Positions 16,570 through 25,437 of a stretch of 47,898 nt of DNA are shown piece by piece. Numbering within the stretch: position 1 is the first letter of the stretch; every line of letters begins with the position of its first letter. This stretch comes from Candidatus Heritagella gallinarum (GTDB lineage: Bacteria > Bacillota > Clostridia > Oscillospirales > Acutalibacteraceae). The notes under the pieces are model-generated. The model worked only from the letters and a program-made list of their open reading frames with translations, did not search any database and was not told the origin of the DNA. The stretch spans positions 1 through 47,898 of the forward strand of contig CAJFNK010000051.1 of the NCBI GenBank assembly GCA_904394685.1, in the 5' to 3' direction. A program made the position numbers and the translations under genes.

Positions 16570-17975
16570 CCTCTAGCACCTCCAAACAGCCACTTATTAC
16601 GCAACACCTTAAACCGGGACAGCGACTTGGTCATCAGGCGGGTTGCTGTTACACCCATGACAAAGTTGCCAATCACGCCGATCAGCAAAGTGTAGCCGAA
16701 GGAGTAGATAGAGCCGGTGGTGGAGGCACCGAAAATCATAGAAAGAATATTGCTGGGTCCAAACACCGCCATCAAAATAACTGCCACAATAATCACAGTA
16801 ATATTACCGTCGAAGATTGCCCAGAAGCTGCTCTCATTACCCTTTTCGATTGCACCGTCGAGGGTTTTGCCGAGCCACAGTTCTTCTTTAATACGGGTAG
16901 CCGTAATGATATTCGCATCAACGCCCATACCGATAGAAAGGATAATACCTGCAATACCGGGCAGCGTCATGGTAAAGCTGGGGAAAGCCGGGAAGAATCC
17001 GGAAACAGCTGCCAGAGAAAGTGCTACCTGGCCTGCCAGCGCAATCACTGCCACAAAGCCGGGCAGACGGAACATCACCAGCATGAACAGGGCAACCAGA
17101 ATGAATGCGATAATACCTGCCAGCGTCATGGCATTCAAAGAAGATTCGCCCAAAGTGGGGCTGATAGTACCAAAGCTGTCGGTCTTCAGAGTAAAGGGAA
17201 GCGCACCAGCATTGATCTTATTGGCCAGCTCGGTTGCAGTAGCAGCGGTAAAGTTGCCTTCAATCTCACACTTACCGTCCGGGATCTCCTGATTAACAGT
17301 AGGAGCGGAAATCATCACATCATCCATCCACACCGAGATGGTTTCTCCAACCATTTCAGCAGTTGCCTCTGCGAACTTTTCAGCGCCCGTAGGGGTAAGC
17401 TCCAGATTTACCACATATTTCAGCGCACCAGTCTGCTGGTCTGTATAGGCAGCAGCTTCAGCCTTATCTACATCACTGCCGTTGAGGATGATATTTTCTT
17501 TGGTTTCGCCGGTAGGAGTCTTATAAATAAGTTCACCATTGGAACCCATTTCCTGACTTTCGGCTTCCATTCCCTTACGGAAAGTAAGCTCTGCTGTTGC
17601 CGAAAGTTCCTCAATAGCCGTCTCAGGGTCGAAGGAACTCTCATCGTTTTTCCAGGGGAAACGAATGATGATACGGTCATTTGCCGTATCTGTGTACAGC
17701 TCATAGTCTGTAATGTTGTTGCTCAGCAAACGAAGTTTAATCGTTTCTTCCACCGAGCTAAGCTGTTCGTCTGTAGCGTCGATGCCGTCTGCCGGAACAA
17801 ATGTAGCTTCTACGCCGCCACGAATGTCAATGCCCCAGCGGATATCGCCGGCGCCTTTGATGTAAGTGATCTTATTGTCGCCATTCTGTCCGTAAGCACC
17901 AAAAATTGATGCGTATGTCAGTAACAGGATAAGGAAAGCGACAATGAAAAACACTGCCTTGGGTACTCGCTTCAT
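16566..17975 (-). CDS. secD: Protein translocase subunit SecD
   Basis: The 469-residue protein has an N-terminal membrane helix (VFFIVAFLILLLTYASI), the SecD signature GIDIRGGVEATF, a large external domain and six C-terminal helices with LPGIAGIILSIGMGVDANIITATRIKEE conserved in SecD. ATG 17975 is chosen because GGAGGA lies seven bases upstream; the longer frame to 18041 lacks an RBS. The mRNA leader from the promoter at 18121 would be about 140 bases. Confidence 0.93.
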   Translation of the reverse strand: MKRVPKAVFFIVAFLILLLTYASIFGAYGQNGDNKITYIKGAGDIRWGIDIRGGVEATFVPADGIDATDEQLSSVEETIKLRLLSNNITDYELYTDTANDRIIIRFPWKNDESSFDPETAIEELSATAELTFRKGMEAESQEMGSNGELIYKTPTGETKENIILNGSDVDKAEAAAYTDQQTGALKYVVNLELTPTGAEKFAEATAEMVGETISVWMDDVMISAPTVNQEIPDGKCEIEGNFTAATATELANKINAGALPFTLKTDSFGTISPTLGESSLNAMTLAGIIAFILVALFMLVMFRLPGFVAVIALAGQVALSLAAVSGFFPAFPSFTMTLPGIAGIILSIGMGVDANIITATRIKEELWLGKTLDGAIEKGNESSFWAIFDGNITVIIVAVILMAVFGPSNILSMIFGASTTGSIYSFGYTLLIGVIGNFVMGVTATRLMTKSLSRFKVLRNKWLFGGARG

Positions 17976-18120
17976 GCACATATCCTCCATTTTTTCAGGG
18001 ACACCCAGTCCCTTTAGTCGCTGCCATCTGCAGGCCTTCAAAAAACCCGTTCTTTTTCTATGAGAAAATCAAACAGTCCTTTTTTGGTCTATTTGCAAAT
18101 ATACAAGCGTAACAAAATTT

Positions 18121-18149
18121 ATTATAGGCCAATCCCCTGAAAAAGTCAA
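18121..18149 (-). promoter_or_regulatory. Promoter of secD-secF
   Basis: On the minus strand: TTGACT (18149-18144), 17-base spacer, TATAAT (18126-18121). The rest of the stretch 17976-18190 is untranslated leader; I see no gene or recognised riboswitch in it. Confidence 0.82.
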
Positions 18150-18197
18150 CGAAAAATGCTAGAAAAAATCCGTTTCTTAGGAAATTTGTCCAAAACA

Positions 18198-18234
18198 AAA
18201 AAGTCGCAAAACCAAAATTGGCTTTGCGACTTTC
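18198..18234 (-). terminator. Intrinsic terminator after the class I aminotransferase
   Basis: AAGTCGCAAAGCCA paired with TGGTTTTGCGACTT followed by TTTTGTTTTGG on the minus strand. Confidence 0.82.
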
Positions 18235-18256
18235 AAAATATTTGTCAGATATTCTA

Positions 18257-19540
18257 TTATTCCTGCGTTTCAAGCAGCTTTTCGCAAGCTGCCAGACAAG
18301 CGCTCACACAGAAAATATCCATGGCCTTTTCGAGTTCTGCCACAGGCGGATAGGTGGGTGCCACACGGATATTGCGGTCACGGGGATCCTTGCCATAGGG
18401 GAAGGTTGCACCGGCACCGGTGAGCGTAACGCCGGCCTGAGCGCACAGGGAAACTACCTTTTTCGCACAGCCATCCATCACGTCTACACTGACAAAATAA
18501 CCGCCGTTGGGATGTGTCCAGGAAGCAACGCCTTTTCCACCGAGCTGCTGTTCCAGCTTCTCCAACACGACCTGGAACTTCGGCTCCAGAATCCGACGAT
18601 GACGCAGCATCTGCTCTGCAACACCTTCCTGGTCACGCAGGAAAGCAATGTGACGCAGCTGATTGAGCTTGTCGGGGCCAATCGTCTGGAAAGAGAAGTG
18701 CTCCCGCAGAACCTGAATGTTCTGCGGACCGGCAGCCATAGCAGCCACACCAGCGCCGGGGAATGTGATCTTGGAGGTGGACGCAAACAGGATCGGCAGC
18801 TCCTCGGTTCCCCGTGCCACACATTCCTCATACAGATTTAACAGGGTATCGGGGGTATCGGTGAGGTCATGCACGCAATAGGCATTATCCCAGAAAATAC
18901 GAAAATCCTTTGCGGCAGGTTTGAGGGAGGCAAAACGGCGAACCGTTTCATCCGAGAAGGTAACGCCGGTTGGGTTGGAATACTTCGGCGTACACCAGAT
19001 TCCCTTGATGGTTTCATCTTCCGAAACCAGCTTTTCCACCATATCCATATCCGGCCCCTCGGAAGTCATGGGGACGGTGATCATTTCAATCCCAAAATAC
19101 TGCGTAACGGCAAAATGGCGGTCATAGCCGGGGGCCGGACACAGGAATTTTACGGACTTCTGACGGCTCCAGGGTGTGCAGCCGCCAAAACCGTGGGTCA
19201 TTGCACAGGAAACGGTATCAAACATCATATTCAGGCTGGAGTTGCCGCCGACAATTACATTCTGTGCAGGAACACCCAGCATCCCGCCAAACAGTGCCTG
19301 CATTTCGGGCAGACCGTCTGCCATACCATAGTTGCGGCAGTCATCCCCGGTAGAAGCAGTCAGACTTGCAGAGGAACTCAGCACATCCAACATGGGCATT
19401 GAAAGCTCCAACTGATCCATCCCCGGCTTGCCTCTTGCCATATTCAACTTCAGGCCAAGAGCCTTAAACCCATCGTACTTTGCCTGCAATTCACTGTGCA
19501 GTGCCTCCAGTTCCTTCTTCGTCATGGACTGATATTCCAC
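18257..19540 (-). CDS. PLP-dependent class I aminotransferase (aspartate aminotransferase Ib-like)
   Basis: The 427-residue product belongs to the PLP fold-type I aminotransferases of the aspartate aminotransferase Ib group (Pfam-type 'alanine aminotransferase' PF12897). Visible landmarks are LNMARGKPG near the N-terminus, NSSLNMMFDTV for cofactor phosphate contacts, WCTPKYSNPTG, WDNAYCVHDL and the Schiff-base lysine in STSKITFPGAG. GTG 19540 has GGAG nine bases upstream; ATG 19525 is an alternative. It has its own promoter and terminator. The precise amino acid substrate cannot be read from sequence. Confidence 0.86.
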   Translation of the reverse strand: MEYQSMTKKELEALHSELQAKYDGFKALGLKLNMARGKPGMDQLELSMPMLDVLSSSASLTASTGDDCRNYGMADGLPEMQALFGGMLGVPAQNVIVGGNSSLNMMFDTVSCAMTHGFGGCTPWSRQKSVKFLCPAPGYDRHFAVTQYFGIEMITVPMTSEGPDMDMVEKLVSEDETIKGIWCTPKYSNPTGVTFSDETVRRFASLKPAAKDFRIFWDNAYCVHDLTDTPDTLLNLYEECVARGTEELPILFASTSKITFPGAGVAAMAAGPQNIQVLREHFSFQTIGPDKLNQLRHIAFLRDQEGVAEQMLRHRRILEPKFQVVLEKLEQQLGGKGVASWTHPNGGYFVSVDVMDGCAKKVVSLCAQAGVTLTGAGATFPYGKDPRDRNIRVAPTYPPVAELEKAMDIFCVSACLAACEKLLETQE

Positions 19541-19592
19541 TCAAAGCATCTCCATTTCCTATAAATTGCATTTCCCACGAAAACTAATAAAG

Positions 19593-19621
19593 ATTTTACT
19601 ATATTTGCGCCGAAAATGCAA
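19593..19621 (-). promoter_or_regulatory. Promoter of the class I aminotransferase
   Basis: On the minus strand: TTGCAT, 17-base spacer, TAAAAT (19598-19593). This suggests the gene is not simply the tail of the lar operon. Confidence 0.7.
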
Positions 19622-19653
19622 GTTAAAAAATGATTTCCTGCACTTTGAACCTT

Positions 19654-20085
19654 TCACGGCAATTTTGAGAGGGCTTTTCTGTATATCTCGTCAAGAGGCA
19701 GCCCAGTTTCTCCTGCAAGCGCCGCAGCGCTTTCGTATTCCACATATTTTTTTTGAATCTCCCCATAACGGCAGCATTTGAGTATCACCTTTCCCACATC
19801 GGTTTCAACGGTTTCAAAGCTGCGCTCCATAACACGCCGCTCCTGCACCGAACGGCGCAGTCCCACCGCTGTGGTTTCACGGAAAATGACCCGGCTGAGA
19901 GTTTCTTCGTCTTCTTCCCGGCAAATCACGACCAGCCCATAGGCCGGACGTCCTTTTTTCATAAAAAGCGGAAAAAAGGATACATCCAGAGCGCCGCTCT
20001 CCATCAATTTCTGACGGCAATAACTGAATTGTTCCCCGGTACAGTCGTCAATATTGGTTTCCAGCACCGCTACGGTGTCTGTCAA
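19654..20085 (-). CDS. larC2: Nickel-pincer cofactor nickel insertion protein, C-terminal part LarC2
   Basis: The 143-residue frame carries the C-terminal LarC domain (VAVLETNIDDCTGEQF, FMKKGRPAYGL, ETTAVGLRR, EYESAAALAGETGLPL). LarC inserts nickel into the dithiodicarboxylated mononucleotide made by LarB and LarE. As a separate gene it would have to start at TTG 20085, with no good RBS. In this frame a TAA lies at 20100-20098, so it is open only from within the A9 run at 20099-20091. A one-base backward slip in that run joins it to LarC1 in the correct order. See the finding on larC. Confidence 0.88.
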   Translation of the reverse strand: MTDTVAVLETNIDDCTGEQFSYCRQKLMESGALDVSFFPLFMKKGRPAYGLVVICREEDEETLSRVIFRETTAVGLRRSVQERRVMERSFETVETDVGKVILKCCRYGEIQKKYVEYESAAALAGETGLPLDEIYRKALSKLP

Positions 20086-20963
20086 TTCAGTTTTTTTTTA
20101 CCGGAATCAATCATCATGACCCGCAGCACATTCGCATGGTCAAAGTCCTTTTTGCCCGCTCCAATTCCAATCTTCTCCACCTGGAAGGATTTGGGAAGCG
20201 GCTCCCGGCTGCCCAGCGCCGCCAAAATCGCCGCACCGGTAGGCGTGATCATCTCCCCCTGCACGCCGGTAATACGCAGAGAAAGGTCGGCTGCACGAAT
20301 CAGCTCCAAGGTTGCAGGAGCCGGAACCGGCATCAGGCCGTGCTGGCACTGCACCCAGCCTGTTCCCTCAAAAAGTGGAGAGGTGATAAGCGTATCAACG
20401 CCCAGATTATCCAGACACACACAGGCTGCAACAATATCCACAATAGAGTCTACCGCTCCAACCTCGTGGAAATGCACCTCCTCCGGAGGCTTTCCATGTA
20501 CTTTCCCCTCTGCCTTTGCCAATACCTCAAACACTTTTTTGGCCATTTCCCGTGCATGAGGCGTCACCGCTTCCGCCTGATCGATCATAGGCAGGATTTC
20601 CTTCAGGCCACGATGCACATGGCCTTCTCCATGAATATGCGAATGTTCGTGAACGTGTGCGTGTCCGTGTTCATGTGAATGTTCGTGTTCGTGACAATGA
20701 TACTCATGTGTATGCTCGTGTCCATGCTCCTGTTCATGATGGTGTTCGTGGTGGTGTTCATGACCTTCCAGCACTACGTCAAAGTCTGCCGCCTCAATGC
20801 CATTCTTATTCACCCGTCCAAAGCGGAGAGAATATCCCTCCAGATGAAGGCTGGAAAGCGCTTGTTCCAGCACCTTTTGATCTGCGCCCAAATCCAGCAA
20901 AGCGGCTACGGTCATGTCGCCGCTAATACCAGAGTAACATTCAAAATAGAGTGTTTTTCCCAT
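20082..20963 (-). CDS. larC1: Nickel-pincer cofactor nickel insertion protein, N-terminal part LarC1
   Basis: The 293-residue product begins with YFECYSGISGDM, the LarC/DUF111 signature, and has FHEVGAVDSIVDIV and TPTGAAILAAL further on. Residues 68-117 hold 25 histidines in HEHHHEHHH-type runs, a likely nickel store or binding segment. The frame ends with GKKKLN and TGA right after nine A's, and larC2 follows in the -1 frame. ATG 20963 is 40 bases after larB. It acts in the cytoplasm as CTP-dependent nickel insertase in characterised homologues. Confidence 0.92.
   Translation of the reverse strand: MGKTLYFECYSGISGDMTVAALLDLGADQKVLEQALSSLHLEGYSLRFGRVNKNGIEAADFDVVLEGHEHHHEHHHEQEHGHEHTHEYHCHEHEHSHEHGHAHVHEHSHIHGEGHVHRGLKEILPMIDQAEAVTPHAREMAKKVFEVLAKAEGKVHGKPPEEVHFHEVGAVDSIVDIVAACVCLDNLGVDTLITSPLFEGTGWVQCQHGLMPVPAPATLELIRAADLSLRITGVQGEMITPTGAAILAALGSREPLPKSFQVEKIGIGAGKKDFDHANVLRVMMIDSGKKKLN
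20091..20099 (-). promoter_or_regulatory. A9 slippery run at the larC1/larC2 junction
   Basis: The minus strand reads GGT AAA AAA AAA CTG AAT TGA in the LarC1 frame. A -1 slip on the A's yields AAA AAA ACT GAA TTG ACA, giving KKTELTD and fusing LarC1 to LarC2 without a stop. It could act by ribosomal frameshifting or by polymerase slippage. Confidence 0.7.
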
Positions 20964-21003
20964 TACGATACCTGCCTTTCCACTGTCAGCAACTAGGGGT
21001 CAT

Positions 21004-21768
21004 TCACTGAGGTTCATTTTCAGCCATTGCCGACTGCCGGTTGATCTGCGCTGCCATATAGCCACCGCCGAACCCGTTGTCGATGTTCACCACGGCGATT
21101 CCGGTAGCACAGGAGTTAATCATTGTGAGCAAAGCCGAAAGCCCGCCAAAGTTTGCGCCATAGCCCACGCTGGTGGGAACCGCAATCACCGGACGATCCA
21201 GCTGCCCGGCCAATACCGAAGCCAGAGCGCCCTCCATTCCTGCAACCGCCACAATTGCGGTTGCACGCCGAATTTCCGGTAAAGCGGAAATCATGCGGTG
21301 CAGGCCGGAAACGCCGATATCAAAGATACGCTCCACCCTTGCCCCACACATTTCGGCGGTGATCGCCGCTTCTTCTGCTACCGGAATGTCTGCCGTTCCG
21401 CCGGTGCAAACAGCTACCAGACCGACCCGTTCTATTTCCGGTTTCATTCCGACTGTAATCGCCCTTGCAGCCGGATGGAATTGCGCCTGCGGCACCTTTT
21501 CGATGACCGCATCTGCCTGCTCCCGGCTGGCACGGGTTGCCAGCACCAATCCGCTGCGCTGATACAGCTTTTCAAAAATAGAGGCGGTTTGTTCTACGGT
21601 TTTCCCCTGGCTGAAAATCACCTCCGGGAATCCGGTGCGAAGCTCCCGGTGGTGATCCAGCCGGGCATAGCCAAGATTTTCATAGGGCAGCGTTTTCAGC
21701 TGCTCCATGGCCTGTTCAACAGAAACCGCCCCATCCCGGACGGCTTCCAGCAATTCCTGTGTTTTCAA
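21004..21768 (-). CDS. larB: Nickel-pincer cofactor biosynthesis protein LarB
   Basis: The 254-residue protein has a C-terminal PurE/AIR-carboxylase-like domain: VAVCTGGTADIPVAEEAA, DIGVSGLHRM, VAGMEGALASVL and PTSVGYGANFGGLSALLTMINSCATG, then VVNIDNGFG. Cys220 in INSCATG corresponds to the cysteine (Cys221 in Lactobacillus plantarum) that attacks nicotinic acid adenine dinucleotide. LarB carboxylates and hydrolyses that dinucleotide in the first step of the pathway. The ATG overlaps the larE stop by four bases. Confidence 0.93.
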   Translation of the reverse strand: MKTQELLEAVRDGAVSVEQAMEQLKTLPYENLGYARLDHHRELRTGFPEVIFSQGKTVEQTASIFEKLYQRSGLVLATRASREQADAVIEKVPQAQFHPAARAITVGMKPEIERVGLVAVCTGGTADIPVAEEAAITAEMCGARVERIFDIGVSGLHRMISALPEIRRATAIVAVAGMEGALASVLAGQLDRPVIAVPTSVGYGANFGGLSALLTMINSCATGIAVVNIDNGFGGGYMAAQINRQSAMAENEPQ

Positions 21769-22631
21769 ACCGGTTCCTCCTTGGAATTATCGTTCGAGTG
21801 TGCCTTTTCAATTTTCAGCGCTTCATCCATGCTGCCGGAACGAAAGCCCTGTACATCCAGTGTTACATACAGCACACCCGATTTTTTGATTCTTTCTGTA
21901 ATCATTTCCGACTGCTCCAAAAAACGTGCAAATTCCGTTTTCGGGATTTCTATCCGGGCGAGGTTTCCATGTATCCGAACCCGATTCACCGGGAACCCCA
22001 GCTCTTTCAACAGGGCTTCTCCCTCTGCCGCCTGACGCAGCTTTTCCGGCGTCAGCCTGTCCCCATAGGGGAGCCGGGTCGCCATACAGGGGCTGGACGG
22101 CTTCTGGCTGACCCGAAGGCCAAATTCTGCCGCCAGGCGGCGAACCTCCGCTTTTGTCAGCTGCACCTCTGCCAAAGGGCTGCGAATCCCCAGCTCCTTT
22201 AAGGCACGAAGGCCCGGACGGTATTCAAAAAGATCATCAAAATTAGTGCCGTCTGCCGCTGCCGCCCCACTGCTGTCCGCCAACTCCCGAAACCTGCGAA
22301 ACAGCAATGTTTTGCACCGGTAGCAGCGATCCGGCGGGTTTTGTAAAATTGCAGGGTCTGAAAACTCATCAATCGCCAGAACAGTCAGCGGCACGCCCAT
22401 TTCCTCTGCCTGCCTCCGGGCATCCGCCTCATCTGCCTGGGGATGCAGCCGGGTGGCAAACAATACTGCACGGAGGCTCCCCGCCGGGAGATGGTGCTCC
22501 CGGCGAAGAACCTCCGCCAGATAGAGGAGGACGGCACTGTCTACCCCGCCGGAAAATGCTACGCAAAGCCCCTGCGAAAGCAATTCTGCCAAAAGAGTTT
22601 TCAGACGCTGTACCTTCTCCTGATATTCCAT
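21765..22631 (-). CDS. larE: ATP-dependent sacrificial sulfur transferase LarE, three-cysteine variant
   Basis: The 288-residue PP-loop enzyme has SGGVDS (27-32), which activates the pincer carboxylates by adenylation. Cys182 in SSPCMATR corresponds to the sulfur-donating cysteine of L. plantarum LarE. Two further cysteines form RCYRCK (Cys103, Cys106), so a CxxC plus Cys set is present, as in LarE proteins thought to hold a [4Fe-4S] cluster. ATG 22631 has GGAG seven bases upstream inside asnS; the longer frame to 22757 would overlap asnS. It is one base from the asnS stop and coupled to larB. Confidence 0.92.
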   Translation of the reverse strand: MEYQEKVQRLKTLLAELLSQGLCVAFSGGVDSAVLLYLAEVLRREHHLPAGSLRAVLFATRLHPQADEADARRQAEEMGVPLTVLAIDEFSDPAILQNPPDRCYRCKTLLFRRFRELADSSGAAAADGTNFDDLFEYRPGLRALKELGIRSPLAEVQLTKAEVRRLAAEFGLRVSQKPSSPCMATRLPYGDRLTPEKLRQAAEGEALLKELGFPVNRVRIHGNLARIEIPKTEFARFLEQSEMITERIKKSGVLYVTLDVQGFRSGSMDEALKIEKAHSNDNSKEEPV

Positions 22632-22632
22632 T

Positions 22633-24027
22633 TTAGAACTCCGCACTGCCGGTAGTCCGGGGGAACAGCAGCACGTCACGGATATTGGAAATACCGGTGA
22701 GATACATGACCATACGCTCAAAGCCCAGCCCAAAGCCTGCGTGCTTGGTGCCGCCATAACGGCGAAGATCCAGATACCACCAGTAGTCTTCCTCGTTGAG
22801 GTTCAGCTCTTTGAGGCGCTCCTGCAACAGATCCAAACGCTCCTCACGCTGGCTGCCGCCAATGATCTCGCCAATGCCGGGAACCAGCATATCCACGGCT
22901 GCAACGGTTTTGCCGTCGTCATTGAGGCGCATATAAAACGCCTTGATCTCCTTGGGATAATCGGTGACGAACACCGGCTTTTTGAAGATCTGCTCGGTGA
23001 GGTAACGCTCGTGTTCGGTCTGCAAATCGCAGCCCCATTCCACTTTATATTCAAATTTATCGTTGTTTTCCTTCAGCAGTTCAACCGCCTCGGTATAGGT
23101 GACTCTGGCAAAATCAGAGTTTGCCACATGCTCCAGACGCTCGATCAGCCCTTTGTCCACAAACTGATTGAAGAAAGCGATATCCTGCGGGCAGGTTTCC
23201 ATTACATATTTGATAATGTACTGGATCATGTCCTTGGCCAAGTCCATATCGTCGTTCAGATCAGCAAACGCAATCTCCGGCTCGATCATCCAGAACTCCG
23301 CAGCGTGGCGGGGTGTATAAGATTTCTCTGCACGGAAGGTGGGGCCAAAGGTATATACCTTGCCAAACGCCATGGCCATACACTCTGCTTCCAGCTGACC
23401 GGAAACGGTGAGGGAGGTTTGCTTGCCGAAAAAGTCCTCGCTGAAATCCACAGCGCCGTCTTCGGTGCGGGGCGGGTTTTCGGCATCCAGCGTGGTTACC
23501 CGGAACATCTCGCCGGCGCCTTCGCAGTCGCTGCCGGTAATCAGCGGGGTGTGGACATACACAAAGCCACGCTCGTTAAAGAACTTGTGGATTGCGAACG
23601 CCGCCGCAGAGCGCACCCGGAATGCTGCGCTGAACAGGTTGGTGCGGGGACGCAAGTGGGCGATTGTGCGAAGATAGTCCACCGTGTGGCGTTTCTTTTG
23701 CAGTGGGTATTCAGGTGTGGAGGGTCCCTCTACCCGAATTTCGGCTGCATGGATTTCAAAAGGCTGTTTGGCTTCGGGGGTAAGCAGCAGCTCGCCGGTC
23801 ACGCACAGGGCGGCACCAACGTTCTGCTTGGCAATCTCCTTGAAATTATTGATTTTATCAGCTTCAAAAACGATCTGAACTCCCTTAAAGCTGCTGCCGT
23901 CATTCAAATCGATAAACCCAAGGTTCTTGGAATCACGGATGGTACGGGCCCAACCGCAAACTGTGATGGTTTTTCCGCCATACGCCGCTGCATCCTGATA
24001 CAGGGCGGCAATTTCTGTGCGTTCCAT
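22633..24027 (-). CDS. asnS: Asparaginyl-tRNA synthetase
   Basis: The 464-residue class II synthetase has an N-terminal OB fold ([20 protein letters not shown]), motif 2-type [21 protein letters not shown] and motif 3 [15 protein letters not shown] followed by [11 protein letters not shown]. AsnRS rather than AspRS is indicated by the absence of the bacterial AspRS insertion domain. It is the first gene before larE, so the lar genes may be read with it. No T-box sequence (for example TGGGTGGCACCACG) is present in the leader; a small CGTGC/GCACG hairpin lies shortly before the RBS. Confidence 0.93.
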   Translation of the reverse strand: MERTEIAALYQDAAAYGGKTITVCGWARTIRDSKNLGFIDLNDGSSFKGVQIVFEADKINNFKEIAKQNVGAALCVTGELLLTPEAKQPFEIHAAEIRVEGPSTPEYPLQKKRHTVDYLRTIAHLRPRTNLFSAAFRVRSAAAFAIHKFFNERGFVYVHTPLITGSDCEGAGEMFRVTTLDAENPPRTEDGAVDFSEDFFGKQTSLTVSGQLEAECMAMAFGKVYTFGPTFRAEKSYTPRHAAEFWMIEPEIAFADLNDDMDLAKDMIQYIIKYVMETCPQDIAFFNQFVDKGLIERLEHVANSDFARVTYTEAVELLKENNDKFEYKVEWGCDLQTEHERYLTEQIFKKPVFVTDYPKEIKAFYMRLNDDGKTVAAVDMLVPGIGEIIGGSQREERLDLLQERLKELNLNEEDYWWYLDLRRYGGTKHAGFGLGFERMVMYLTGISNIRDVLLFPRTTGSAEF

Positions 24028-24098
24028 TGCTTCTTCACTCCTAAATCGTTATCCGTGCTCGTTGGCACGATACCTGTTAAACAGGGATTCTTCCTATT

Positions 24099-24127
24099 AT
24101 ATTATCGCAAGTAGCCTGTTCTTGCAA
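24099..24127 (-). promoter_or_regulatory. Promoter of asnS and probably the lar genes
   Basis: On the minus strand: TTGCAA, 17-base spacer, TAATAT (24104-24099). It is back-to-back with the plus-strand promoter at 24282. The sequence between (24128-24281) is A/T-rich with no gene that I can support. Confidence 0.65.
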
Positions 24128-24281
24128 GGTTTTTCTTGCCGCCGGGCCAGATTCTTTTGTCCAAAAATGCCCTTTTCGGCTTTTTGAGAGAATTTTTCTT
24201 TTAAAAAGCATACAGAATGTGAATAAACTGCTTCCTCTTTGCAAACAAATTCCATCAATTTGAAAAAACAGCGAAAACCAA

Positions 24282-24310
24282 TTGCACTTTCACTCAAAAA
24301 ACGGTACAAT
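24282..24310 (+). promoter_or_regulatory. Promoter of the RING/zinc-ribbon membrane protein gene
   Basis: TTGCAC (24282-24287), 17-base spacer, TACAAT (24305-24310), 57 bases before the ATG. Confidence 0.75.
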
Positions 24311-24366
24311 AACTAAAAGTACTTTATCGCATGATTCTGTCAAATACTGTTTTCGGAGGAACCAAC

Positions 24367-25437
24367 ATGAATTATACCGGTATCAAATGCCCTGTTTGTG
24401 ACAAGGCGTTTCAGCCCGACGACGATATTGTTGTCTGTCCTGAGTGTGGCGCTCCCTATCATCGGGAATGTTATCATCAGGCCGGCAAATGCAAATTTGA
24501 TGATCTTCACGAGGCTGGAAAGCGCTGGACTCCTCCAGAGGCTCCCAAAAAGCCGGATGTCAGCGCAGAGATCAAAGATCAGGAGTGTCCTTCCTGTGGA
24601 AAATTAAATGCACACAGCGCTCTGTTTTGTGACCAGTGCGGCGCTTCGCTTTCTGGACAGCCTGCTCAACATCATAACCGGACAAACACTCCCCCACCTC
24701 CCGCTGATCAGAACCCCTATTCCAGGCCGCAGGATAACGGCCCGTTTCCCGGCGGCTCCCCCTTCCCCGGCGGTGGCATGGGCGGCGCTCCCATGCCTTT
24801 TGCGCTTGACCCGATGGGTGGAGTCGATGCTAACGAACTGATCGACGATGTGCCCGCCGGTGAAATGGCAAAGCTGGTACACACCAACACCGCTTATTAT
24901 ATGCCGGTTTTTAGAAACATGAAGGTTTACAAGAAAAACCGGTTCAATTTCTGTGCCTTTCTATTTTCCGGTGGCTGGATGCTCTATCGAAAGCAGTATA
25001 AATGGGGCTCTATCATTACTGCCCTGATGTTTGCGCTTTATATTGGGTATACTTATTGTAACATTGCTTTTACATTCCCTCTGCTGCAAAACCTGATGAT
25101 TCAGGTCGGCGTTGAACAAAACAGCACCGGCCTTACCAATCAGCAACTGCAAGCCATGCTGGATCTCCTGATGCAAAATCCATCGCAGCTCCTGATAGTT
25201 CTGTTGCCGTATGCCTTTTTGGGGTTGATGCTGGCCATCATGATTTTTGTGGGCTTGCGGGGGAATCGGATGTATATGAACCATTGCCTGCACACCGTTC
25301 ATAAGCTGCGTGCTGAAAATGTGCCTGCTGCTGAATATAATGTGCAGTTGCAGGCTCGTGGAAACGTTAATACTCCCATTACCATCTGCCTGCTCGTCTG
25401 TTATCTTATCATCACTTGGCTGCCTCGATTCTTCTAA
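24367..25437 (+). CDS. Prokaryotic RING-finger and zinc-ribbon membrane protein (DUF2628-like)
   Basis: The 356-residue product has an N-terminal RING-like zinc module (CPVC, CPECGAPYHRECYHQ, residues 8-36) and a second ribbon (CPSCGK...FCDQCG, about 78-96). A Pro/Gly/Asn-rich linker (about 97-145) follows, then a C-terminal part with FNFCAFLFSGGWMLYRKQYKWG and two or three membrane helices, as in DUF2628 proteins. ATG 24367 has GGAGGA upstream. Similar layouts are common in Oscillospiraceae; the function is unknown. The zinc modules should face the cytoplasm, possibly for protein contacts rather than ubiquitin-like chemistry. Confidence 0.75.
   Translation: MNYTGIKCPVCDKAFQPDDDIVVCPECGAPYHRECYHQAGKCKFDDLHEAGKRWTPPEAPKKPDVSAEIKDQECPSCGKLNAHSALFCDQCGASLSGQPAQHHNRTNTPPPPADQNPYSRPQDNGPFPGGSPFPGGGMGGAPMPFALDPMGGVDANELIDDVPAGEMAKLVHTNTAYYMPVFRNMKVYKKNRFNFCAFLFSGGWMLYRKQYKWGSIITALMFALYIGYTYCNIAFTFPLLQNLMIQVGVEQNSTGLTNQQLQAMLDLLMQNPSQLLIVLLPYAFLGLMLAIMIFVGLRGNRMYMNHCLHTVHKLRAENVPAAEYNVQLQARGNVNTPITICLLVCYLIITWLPRFF

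Noticed and set aside
18058-18273. A 71-residue minus-strand frame
   Set aside because: It overlaps the terminator of the aminotransferase gene and the secD promoter; composition is low-complexity Phe-rich.
20657-20996. Plus-strand frames with Val/Arg-rich repeats opposite larC1
   Set aside because: They are antisense shadows of the histidine-rich tract, without RBS or family resemblance.
22741-24114. A 457-residue plus-strand frame
   Set aside because: Antisense shadow of asnS.
24028-24366. T-box riboswitch upstream of asnS
   Set aside because: No T-box sequence (TGGNACCGCG-like) or antiterminator pairing was found; only a short hairpin near the RBS.
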